From: Chytridium lagenaria
Lineage: Eukaryota > Chytridiomycota > Chytridiomycetes > Chytridiales > Chytridiaceae
Direction of reading: 5' to 3'
DNA: 64,000 bases
Assembly: GCA_025449115.1 (NCBI GenBank)
Contig: JAHLKC010000002.1
Location: 434,001-498,000 of the forward strand
The notes under the pieces are model-generated. The model was not told the origin of the DNA. It did no database searches and saw only the letters and a list, made by a program, of their open reading frames with translations. This document shows, piece by piece, positions 24,955 through 34,573 of the stretch (position 1 is its first letter; every line of letters begins with the position of its first letter). The position numbers were made by a program, and so were the translations under genes.

Positions 24955-27357
24955 TCAATCGAATGAAGGGACAGGGTAGAGTTGCATTTTAGTGGTGGTA
25001 CCCTCAAGGAAACCCACAGATTGACCAGAAGTAATGACGGCAATGTCACCTGGCTTGCAGAGTCCGAGTTCGTACGCGTAGCCTGAACAAAAAAAATTGT
25101 AAGTCGCAAAAATAAACTGGCTGTGGAACGCTTGTGAAAATGACTTACGAACGGTCTCGTAAATAACGTTGTCCGGGTCACCAGCGTGAAGTAGGGCACC
25201 AGACCAAAAGTCGAGGCCATTTGCCTTGCTGTTTGCCTAACCAAGGTAGCAGCAACGACGGGGATCTGCGACAATATTAGCAAGATTCCAAAATATAAAT
25301 TTATACCTGAGCACGGTACTTGGCAACAAGCCTAGCAGTTCCACCAAGTTCCTAGAATACGTTAAATCATCATTCCAAAGCCTATGACCAACCGTAATGC
25401 AAACAATAATGGAGGCGTTGACTTGGTGAGCAGAGAGGACGGCAGATGATGCAATGGACTCGGAGACGCTGATGGGCTTGGGAACGGACCTGGTCATCTT
25501 GACCTGATACTCAAGGTAGTTGGTGTTCTTCTCGGCCTGGTAGGCAATCCTGCGCATGGTGTCAAGTGCTTCAAAGATGTAGGATCCGACGGCAGTTTCT
25601 CCAGAAGAACAAGTCCGTCAGCACCATCCATGACGGCGTTTGCCTTCGATTTTATGATTAAAAAACACTGTAGAAAATAGTTTTCCAAACTTACCACATC
25701 TAATAAGGGAATGATTAGATATGATTAAAAGGATTCAAACGACAAAAAATAAGCGACGGCTTCCAGCAGCCTCCGCTCGGTTGGCCGGGGGTTGTCTTCA
25801 TGGTTTCGAGCATTTGATTGGCGACAAGGATGGACTTTCCAGTGACGTTTGCCTAAAGTCGTAGTGAAATTAAAAAATTGCCTTCGCCAAAACCCCGAAT
25901 TTAACACCCACCTGCATAATCATACGCTTCTGCGCCATGGTAACAAGCTCCACATCCACCTCAGCCCCCAAGTAACCCCTGTCAACAACGATACCATCCG
26001 CTAACTTTAGGATACTCTCAAAGTTTTCCATTCCACGCTTGTTTTCAATTTGGCGAGAAGCTTAATCTTGCTGTTTCCAAGAAGCATGCGGACCTCCTCA
26101 ATGTCCTCGATGGTGCGGATGCAGGAAACGGAAATGAAATCGACACCTTGGCTGATCGCGAAGCTAATGTCAGCAGCGTCCTTTGCAGAAACGGCGGGGA
26201 GTTCTTCGATGACGTAGCTAGGAAAGTTGATACCCTTTTCACAAATAAATATATTGTTAGGTAAAGGATAAATTGTGGGAATTATAGCTTTTTACTTTGC
26301 CATTGATCATTCTTACCTTGTCTCACCGAGATAACCAGAGTTGTCAACGCGGCAGCGAATGGCATTGGGAAGACGTTCAAGAACAGTGAATGAAAGCAAC
26401 CCGTCATCAACAAACATCTTGTCGCCAACCTTGACCAATTCCTTGTGTAGGTGGTAGAGACCTAAATCAAGTAGTTTGTAAATTTAAGTATACAGCGTAG
26501 TTGGCATGAAAAATAGTGGGGGTGGTAATGTGGTGATGTGATAGTAGTGGAAGCAGTCATTTAAAGTTGTTATTATAGCGACGATGGAACTAGTGGGAAA
26601 ACCTGAAGCCCTAAGTTGATCGCTCAGCTCCGCGGAGTTCGGAACAGCTTACTCCACCCGTCAAAGTAGTCGCGCCTTTTTTAAGCCTCTCGCTCTGCTA
26701 AAACACTCACCCTGGTGTTATCCCCGACAAGCGTCTCGTCATTGACAAAGTAAAAGTCGTCACGGCTGTCAAAAAGACATTCTTTCGTTGAGCTTGCCGG
26801 AACGGACTTTTGGGCCGTTGATGTCAATCCAGATCCCAACCTCGGCCGTGTTTGAAGTCTCTTCAATGTAGGAGCGGAGGTCCTTAATGACCTTTTTAGC
26901 AAACTCGTGAGTGCAGTGGCTGAGGTTGAGACGACAGACATTCAGCCCCCTCGACGAGTTTCCCAATGGTCGCCTGTCCGCAGAGGCTTAAAAAAATGTA
27001 TAGTGAGTATGATGTAGAGTGCTTGTGGATGGAGAAGAATCTACAGTAAAAGAATACAATACCAACTCGTGAGTTACTTACCAGGACCAATGGTGCAGAC
27101 AAGCTTTGTCCTCAGGATCTCTGATGACATTGAGGAAGCTGCATGAAATGAAAGCGGATGCATGCATGGCAATGGATTGAAAAGAATGTGTTAGAAATAT
27201 CGCGAAATCACATGATTAGATGGACTGGATTCAGTTGTGATGGTAGATGCCCGTGGTCGGTGGTGGTGGTGGTGGTGGTGGATGGATAAGTAAAACAAAA
27301 AAGGGACTAGTAGAAATACTTGCATCTCAAGTGAGCAGGGTGTGTCCTTGAAGGCAT
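24955..27357 (-). CDS. Divergent pyruvate kinase with altered metal ligand
   Basis: Glycolytic kinase making ATP and pyruvate from PEP. Recognisable parts are SSEILRTKLVCTIGP (about 27130), GLNVCRLNLSHCTHEF (26945-26900), INGPKVRSGKLNE (26820-26780), DFISVSCIRTIEDIEEVR (26140-26090), IENKRGMENFESIL (about 26060-26015), DGIVVDRGYLGAEVDVE (26008-25955), a 'NQMLETM' strip (25810), AVMDGADGLVL and SGETAVGSYIFEAL (25640-25560), and the end GDIAVITSGQSVGFLEGTTT. The usual DGIMVARGDLG motif is replaced by DGIVVDRGYLG: the Asp that binds the catalytic divalent metal (Asp296 in rabbit muscle enzyme) is Tyr, while the partner Glu in KIEN remains. One-base frame breaks occur near 26065 and 25605. Start 27357 (MPSRTHPAHL) is plausible but the first exon is weak. 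Confidence 0.85.
27259..27281 (+). repeat. GGT trinucleotide repeat
   Basis: Seven GGT units, probably inside the first intron of the pyruvate kinase gene. Confidence 0.8.
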
Positions 27358-27908
27358 TTTGCAAGTGATTTGAGAGAGTGTGTGTGAGTGTGTGAGAGAG
27401 TGTGTGTGTGTGTGATAATAAATATCCCGTAGGTTGAGTGAGAAATACTCTAAAGGGACACCAAGTATTATTTATTTAATATGAGATGTGAATGAATCCG
27501 AATGAAGGGCTTTTCAGACTTTTTATCGATCAAATCTTGTGCAACACACGTTCATGTGGGGGGAGAATTATGTTTAATTAATGGTAATGTTCATTTGGTC
27601 ATACTTTGTTATTATTAGATTGGGCTTGCTGTATACCTGAATGAATGGATGAATTGTCAGTCACATTGACAATCTAACTCAACACTCCCAGGTTGTCAGA
27701 CTGTGAATTGTCAAGTTTAGAGGACATGAAATGCGATGGCTACACAGGCATATCACAAATTCTCTTTTTCTTTACAGAAGGCGCAAAATTAAGATGGGTT
27801 GTACAAACCCAAGATTAGTTAGTGTTTTTCAGATAGCAGTGACTTGGTACTTAGTAAAAATAATTTTAATTTCAATAAATATATAATATTGAAAGAAACA
27901 ATTACGAC
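27358..27908. other. Divergent intergenic region, pyruvate kinase / GH16
   Basis: About 550 bases between two genes pointing away from each other. Bases 27371-27414 are a TG/GA microsatellite which, read on the minus strand, is a pyrimidine-rich tract just before the pyruvate kinase start, likely in its 5' leader. The rest is AT-rich and holds no recognisable gene. Confidence 0.6.
27371..27414. repeat. TG/GA imperfect dinucleotide tract
   Basis: Alternating GT runs with GAGA interruptions, 14 bases upstream of the pyruvate kinase start codon. Confidence 0.85.
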
Positions 27909-29651
27909 ATGATGAAGGAACAAGGACAGGGAGGTGGAGGTGGAGGAGGAGGGGTGAGGACAGAGAGCGATAACAGTACTCTCAGGAGACCTACAATGAG
28001 GAGAAGGTTGGAAGTGCAGGATGCTAAAGCTGCGGAAGAAGAGAGAAAGAGGTTGGAAGCTAATGGTAAGATTGAAAGCATACTATTTACGATATACTGC
28101 TGCTATTTCTTATCTACATTATACATACTCTTTGAGTGCTGTTTTATTACACACCAATGTGATCAATCACTGCAAAATCCATAAACTAAACAAATCATTT
28201 AACTACTTCCTATGAAAGATCCGCAAAGAAGTGGCTCAAGAGACTTCCCTGGATCGGCATCATTCCCTCATTAGGCGTTTGTGGTGTGATCATTTGGCTC
28301 GCGGTAAAGAGTGTGCCAAATTACAAGTACTGTCTAGTTTTGCAAGTAAGTTAAATTTATTTTAATCCTTGATTTCACTGGTCAAATTAGCGCACCATAC
28401 TAATAACACAACGCTTTTTAAAGGATGACTTCAATTCCGATTCGATAAACACAGACGTGTGGTGAGTTTATTACTACAAATATTTGTTATTACTCAGATT
28501 TCTGATGAAACCATATTGCAAAGGTCTCACGAAGTCGGTCTCGGAGGTTTTGGAAACGGCGAATTTCAAGCATATACACCTGATAGCCGTACATCTTTTA
28601 TTAAAAATGGTCTCCTCCACATCAAACCCATCCTCACCACCGAATTTGGTATCGGCTTATCAGATATCTTGGATGGATACACCCTTAATCTGACGGAACG
28701 GTATGGCTGCACCGGAGGCGATTTTAATTGCGCGCGTCAGAGCAACTCTTCACGTACAAATTATGAATCAATCATCAACCCCGTCATGAGCGCCAAATTG
28801 CGGTTAAAGAAACCTTACGCGACTAGATATGGAAAGGGAGAGATTCGATTCAAGTTGCCCACAGGGTACGTTACTATTTGAGATCTCTAGTTCAGTATCC
28901 CTTAAGTGCTGATACAGACTTCAAATATTAGAAACTGGCTCTGGCCTGCGATGTGGCTTATGCCTCAAGATTCAGTGTACGGAGAGTGGCCCCCGAAGTG
29001 GTGAACTTGACATCCTCGAATCCCGCGGAAACCCCCCCACTTACAAAGCCGGAGGTCGTGATAAGATGATCAGCACAGTACATTGGGGAGTTAGCTCAGA
29101 CGCGCGCAAATCCTTGGGCAGCAAATCAAGAGTGAGAAAGAAACCAACATCTTTATATTAAGCACGCAAAGACGTCACGGCACCCTCGCATCTGGTTTTC
29201 ACACTGTCGGATGGGAATGGACACCCGATTATTTCCTAACTTGGCTGGACTCTCCCCTTCGCACCAACCTTTACGTCCCATTTAACGAAAACCATCGCAC
29301 GAAAATGAACGGGTTTCCAAACCGTTACGGCCAACGACACTGTCGTCATCATGCCGGACTGGAAAGACAATTCCGCACCATTCGACAAAGTAAACATACC
29401 CACCATTTTTTTCTTTTAAAAAATCCAAAGAATTCTACCTTATCCTCAACGTCGCGGTCGGGGGTACAAACGGTTACTTCCCTGACAACGACGGTAACAA
29501 ACCTTGGCAAAATTCGGATAGCCCAGGTAGAGCCATGTACAAGTTCCTCGAAGATCTTCCAAGCTGGTATAACACCACTTGGCCCGAAAACGACGACAGG
29601 GCCATGCAAGTGGATTACGTCAAAATCTGGAAGATCTGTAATATCGATTGA
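27909..29651 (+). CDS. GH16 family type II membrane glucanase/transglycosylase
   Basis: The N terminus is cytosolic with a run of eight glycines and basic residues, then one membrane segment (WIGIIPSLGVCGVIIWLAV, about 28250-28305), the topology of Kre6/Skn1. The extracellular GH16 domain includes DDFNSDSINTDVW, EVGLGGFGNGEFQAYTPD, GEIRFKLPTG, NWLWPAMWLMPQDSVYG, the catalytic GELDILESRGN (E-x-D-x-x-E, near 29005), HTVGWEWTPDYFLTWLD, LILNVAVGGTNGYFPD and a final VDYVKIWKICNID. Enzymes of this group act on beta-1,3-glucans of the wall or assist beta-1,6-glucan synthesis. The active-site acids are intact. Introns are at about 28065-28217, 28348-28421, 28462-28520 and 28866-28930; a frame break lies near 29130. 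A glucan-binding-protein relative is the alternative, but the acids argue for an enzyme. Confidence 0.85.
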
Positions 29652-30119
29652 TAAAAGCATCCGCCTTTTTTTTCCCTTTCTCCTTTTTCGCGTTTCGCTT
29701 CGCTTTAATCAAGAAGGGCGGTCTTGTTTGGTTTTTGTCCGCCTTTTTTGGATGACTTAGGGACCTGCCGTTTTCTTTTTGCTTTATCCTGTAACTTTGT
29801 CAATTCGCCTTTTCAACTTCAGTCTTCCATTATATCTGCATAATTGAAACATGTTTGTATTTGATAAGTGGTGATAACTGCTCGTAACGATACATCAACA
29901 ATGAGTTGCCACGCCAAAAAATCGCACAAGTGCCCTTTATTTTTCTCAAGCTATAAAACCCTTTCATACACGGAATCCCAAAAAAGTATGTCTATAGAGC
30001 TCGAAGTGAATACGGAATACTACGGGTACTTCTGCTGGTACGCTATGCCAACCATTATTGAAAAGTGTTTGCATCACACAAGTCTGTGTGAATTTTTGTT
30101 GTTTTGTTCTTCACAAACG
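29652..30119. other. Intergenic region between GH16 and WDR92
   Basis: Two genes in the same direction. An open frame from 29868 runs in frame into the WDR92 start but its sequence is not conserved-looking; it may be 5' leader or an upstream exon. No other feature seen. Confidence 0.4.
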
Positions 30120-31473
30120 ATGACAAACTCACTCAGCAAACCCCAGTTCGTCACTCTCATCCAAAAGTCCCTCAACTACACCCCCTACGACGTCAAATGG
30201 ATCCCCTCATCCGCCCGTTTCGTCGTCCTGGGTCAACACGCAAGAGGCACAGGAGCACTCGAAGTCTATGAACTTAACAACGGAAAAGCTGAGCTTGTGA
30301 AAGAGGTAAAAATATAAAACCTTCCTAATGATTCCATGCTGATGTTTCATGATATAGTCTGAGAAGAGGAATGCTTTCAAATGCGGCACGTTTGGTGCGT
30401 CCACGCTCCAATCTAGACATCTTGCGACAGGAGATTTTGAGGGTTATTTGTCGATATTTGATTTGGAACGGTTGGAGCATCCAGTATATAATGTGAAAGC
30501 ACATGAGTCTATTATTAATTGTGTGGATGGGGCTGGAGGTGTTGGGATTCAACCTGGTGCACCTGAAATTGTAACGGGGAGTAGGGATGGTAGGGTTTTC
30601 ATTTACATTGGGAGTTGATTTTAACGTTGTTAAAGGTTTTGTGAAGGTTTGGGATGTGAGACAGAAGGATAAACCTGTGGCTACGGTTGGACCTGAAGAG
30701 GGACAACCAAAGCAAGATGCATGGGCTGTAGCCTTTGGTAACAAACATCTCCCGCAAGCAAAATCTGACCCAACATTTAGGTAATTCGTATAATAATGAG
30801 GAGAGGATGGTTTGCGCTGGTTACGATAACGGGGACGTTAAAATGTTTGATCTGAGGACCATGTCTGTATACTGGGAGACCAATGTTCGGAATGGAGTGT
30901 GTTCGATCGAGTTTGATAGAAAGGATATTCGGATGAATAAACTTGTTGTGACGGGGTTAGAGTCGTCGTTTAGGGTGTTTGATTTAAGAACCCTGCATCC
31001 TAAACAAGGGTTTGCAAGCGTTTTGGAAAAGGTTTGTTTTGGTGTTTGTTTGTTTTTTGATGTAGGTGCCTAACTTTTTTTAATTGTGGTAGTCGACCGA
31101 TAATACTACCATTTGGACCGTAAAACATCTTCCGCAAAACCGAGATATCTTCTTGACTTCTGGGGCACTGGAAGGTTGACGCTATACAAATAGTAAGTTT
31201 ATTATTTACATATCCACGATCCTTAGAATGGTTCAACAATTATCTTACATTTTAAATAAAAAGCTCGTACCCGCCCAACGATCCCAAAAAGATGCGGACG
31301 GACAACACGATGCTGGTGTTCCAGGCAAAATTGTAAACCTGAACCATATCGATATTGCAGAGCAACCCATCTCATCTCTCGACTGGTCCCCGGACAAGCA
31401 AGGATTATGCGCCTTTATCTCCTTTGATCAGCATGTCCGTGTTGGTGTTGTCACTAAACTCGATCAATTGTAA
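30120..31473 (+). CDS. WDR92/DNAAF10 homolog, dynein assembly WD40 protein
   Basis: WDR92 (Monad, DNAAF10) is a seven-bladed WD40 co-chaperone that works with the R2TP/prefoldin-like complex to preassemble axonemal dynein heavy chains in the cytoplasm. The match is very close along the whole length: SINCVDG-type strip at 30510-30540, [51 protein letters not shown] and [66 protein letters not shown] and, at the end, [18 protein letters not shown] and [12 protein letters not shown]. Introns are at about 30306-30358, 30593-30635 and 31031-31091. The gene is normally kept only in organisms that build motile cilia, which is the best clue to a zoosporic fungus. Confidence 0.92.
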
Positions 31474-31567
31474 TGTTTATGTCGTGGCCCGCTCTCGTGT
31501 ATTTAACTGGATAAAATATAAGGATTGCTCATATCGTGTGTGCCGGTTTTATTCTCTGTACATGTAT

Positions 31568-32232
31568 TCATTCTTTAATTTTTGAGCTGTATTTTTGTAG
31601 CTTTTTGGAGGCGGTTGCGAGGTTTAAGTACAATGGAATTGTTTGGCGGAATTCGGCTTGTGCTTGTTGCATTTGTGGGGGAAGGAAGATGCCGAACCAG
31701 CGGATGGGATTAGTCGAGTATGTTGATGTGGAGGAGGAATCTGTTTCTTTGACTATATCAAGCTTATCAGATTTTCCCACGACTTCAACTTTGGTTTTCC
31801 GCCGTTGCGTGAGTTCAGCGTCTTCCGGTTTATCGGTATTTGAGGTTGAGCCTTCTTGTGGTTCTTCGGGTGCAACTGAAAAGCTTCCATTTTCTTGACA
31901 TCTGACGGTGGTAAATAATAAAGAGTAGTTTTGCTTAATTTCGCGGAAAATGAAAGGATGAAACCAACATGCGAGTTGAGGCTTTCATCCGGAGGTCGTA
32001 TGAAGATGATGATAGCCTTTGAGGTCCCAAAACATATTTCGATTCCGCCAAGTGCACAAACGCCTAAACAATCAATAAGCAACCTAAACATCATTTTTTT
32101 TTCTTCTCCAACAACCTGCGATAAAACAGCTGATATTTGTTGCTGAAGCTCCATGTATTCATCCACACTGTTCAGCACCTCCTCTAACCCCTCTATCTTT
32201 GCCATGTTTGCAGCTACGAGATTGTCCAACAT
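31568..32232 (-). CDS. VMA22: Vma22/CCDC115-like V-ATPase assembly factor
   Basis: Vma22 with Vma12 and Vma21 assembles the V0 sector of the vacuolar proton pump at the ER. The first exon reads LEEVLNSVDEYMELQQQISA with a helical hairpin start; the last exon carries the family signature NPIRWFGIFLPPQMQQAQAE followed by FRQTIPLYLNLATASKKLQ, matching the 'DPxRWFGxLVPxxLRxAQ' block of CCDC115. The region between (31780-32090) is less clear and includes an intron and a Pro/Lys/Glu-rich linker. The family is short (about 180 residues), as here. The start is 30 bases from the start of the kelch gene on the other strand, and its 3' end lies 94 bases from that of WDR92. Confidence 0.75.
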
Positions 32233-32262
32233 TACGGATTTGTCTTACACTTCATAAATAGC

Positions 32263-34448
32263 ATGGCTAAGAAGAAAAAGGGTGGGGACGACAAGACGTC
32301 CAAGAAGTTGCTAAAGAAGGAGAAGCAGCTCAAGAAGGCTGAAAAAACAGCGAAAAAGGATCGAAAGAAACAAAAGGATGAAGAGGAAGTTGAAGATATT
32401 GATTCGATTCTTGCACAATTGGAGAAGGAGCAGGCCGAGTTGACACAGATCTCGAATGTGGTGTGTGATCCGCCTTCAAGAAGGATCTGTGGAAGCTTGT
32501 GCTCGAATCCAAAGAACTTGAATGAGATCGTGATGTTTGGAGGTGATGTTGATCGGACTTTTTGGACGGATATATTGATATATTTTTGGATAGGCGAATT
32601 CTATGATGGACAGAAGGTTCAACTCTACAACGATCTTTTCGTCTACAATATCGAAAAGGTATATGTTCTGTATGAAAGCCTCATCTCTAACGTGATCGCA
32701 GAACGAATGGCGAAAAATTACCTCCCCAAACAGCCCCGGCCCACGATCCTCCCACCAACTCACCCTCGCTCCCTCCGGTCGAGCCTTCCTCTTTGGCGGT
32801 GAATTTGTCTCGCCAAACCAAACCACCTTCTTCCACTACAAAGATTTTTGGTCCCTGGATCTCAACACCTATGCCTGGAGAAAACTCGAGGTCGGGAAAA
32901 AGCCCTCTCCCCGTAGCGGTCATCGTCAGATTCTCTGGAAAAACTACATTTTCGTGTTTGGAGGGTTCTATGATACGGGGCATGAAGTTCGATATTTGAA
33001 TGATTTGCATGTTTTCGATATTCAGGAGTGTAAATGGCAGGAGCTTGTTGTACCGGAACCAAAACCGACGAAACGGTCGGGATTTCAGCTTGTTTTGCAT
33101 AATGACACGATGGTGTTGTATGGAGGGTATGCGAAAGAAGCGGTGAAGGGGCAGAAGGAGAAAGGGGTTGTGTATACTGGTAATCTCCTCTCTTTCGTAT
33201 ACGTGTGTGTGTACTGATCTGGGGAAGATATTTGGCATATGAAGTTGTCGTTCCAGTTTGACGCGCTTAGATGGGAGAGGCAGAAGAAGGCTGGATTTAC
33301 GCCTGATCCTAGGTCTGGGTCTACAATGGCGTATTGTAAGTCGAGAGCGTACATGTTGTAAGTTTGTTTTTCTCCCTGTTGGGCATCTTTTAAAGTTCTC
33401 CAGCGGTGGTGTTCTGGACGTGAAGGAAGATGAAGAAAAGATTGAAAGTATTTGCACAGGTATTTTCTTTACAGCGTTTGGAACACGGTGTAATTGTTTT
33501 TAGATGATATGTTTCAGTTGAACATTGGTAGGCACGTTATAATTACAGAGTATTTTTCATGCGTTTTATAGAACAAAACAGATTCTATCCTGTATCCGTG
33601 AACAGGAAACCAGCTGCAGATGGAAGAGTTAACTTTCCTTCATCTCGCTTCAATTCTATGCTTTGTGTCGTGAAGGCAAAAATCTATCTGTAAAGCCATC
33701 TTTTTTTTTTTATTCGCCGTAATGATATCTTTTAGATTTGGCGGTACGCTCGAGCGCGGAAGCAAAGAAGTCACCTATGGAGATTTTTGGGCCTTAGATT
33801 TGGACAAGGGAAGATGCGACACTGAATGCATTGTACGAGACGAGGCAGCCGGATCATCATGGCTTGGTACCGAGTCCGATTCGGAATCAGGAGAGTCTGA
33901 TTCGGAGGACGATGATGAGGATTCTGACGATGATGATGAGGACGATGACGACGAGTCGGATGAAGAAGAGGATAAACGAAGGAGAGATAGGAAGAAAGGA
34001 AAGGAGATCCAAAAGGCTAAGAGAGAGGAGAAAGCAAAGGCTGCGGGCTGAGGCTACTGTGTTTTGATCCAACAAAATCACCTGATTATACTCTTGATTT
34101 GCTGCCTCGAGCTGTGGATACAAGTTGAAGGCTTACTTTGAGAGGACTGGAACCGATTTGGGCTTATGAAGTAGTAAGAAAAGAAGAGGATGCTAGGTAC
34201 GAGAACATTTGTTTCCTTTATGTGATTATTGACCTTGCTACAGACATCAGGGATCGAAGGCGCAGCGTCGTGAAGCATTCGAAAGAGCTAGAAAGCTTAC
34301 GCCCGAAGCCCTTCCGGAATTGGTTAAGGAGTGGGAACAATTAGAGGAGAATGAGGTAACGGCGGAGCAAGCCAAACGGAAGGCCGATGAGAACGAAAGA
34401 GAGGACGTCGTCTCTAAATTATTAATAAAACACCCTGAAGCTTCATGA
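32263..34448 (+). CDS. Kelch-repeat protein, KLHDC4 type
   Basis: The N terminus is Lys-rich (AKKKKGGDDKTSKKLLKKEK) then DIDSILAQLEKEQAEL, as in KLHDC4. Kelch blades follow: EIVMFGGEFYDGQKVQLYND, SHQLTLAPSGRAFLFGGEF, TTFFHYKDFWSLDLNTYAWR, RSGHRQILWKNYIFVFGGFY, YLNDLHVFDIQECKWQEL, RSGFQLVLHNDTMVLYGGYA and, after a break, FRFGGTLERGSKEVTYGDFW. A strongly acidic Ser/Asp/Glu tract (33890-33975) and a basic tail precede a conserved C-terminal region (TPEALPELVKEWEQLEENE). The function of the family is not well established; the lysine-rich and acidic ends suggest a nuclear or nucleolar protein. Introns at about 32548-32597, 32657-32702, 33180-33229 and others. A partial decayed copy lies at 62808-62972. 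Confidence 0.85.
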
Positions 34449-34573
34449 GATGTAGTGTTTTATTTCAGTGACCAGTCACAAACGTGATGGTAGGAGGGAA
34501 TAACGGCCGCACTGCGTGAGATGCGTAATGTAGGGTTGTTTGCGCATGGAGCATTTACTTCAAAGTTGACACC

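Noticed and set aside
27371..27414. TG/GA tract as telomeric repeat
   Set aside because: The units are irregular dinucleotides, not a telomere repeat, and lie just before a gene start.
32687..33457. 256-codon minus-strand open frame
   Set aside because: Antisense of well-conserved kelch blades; no recognisable domain of its own.
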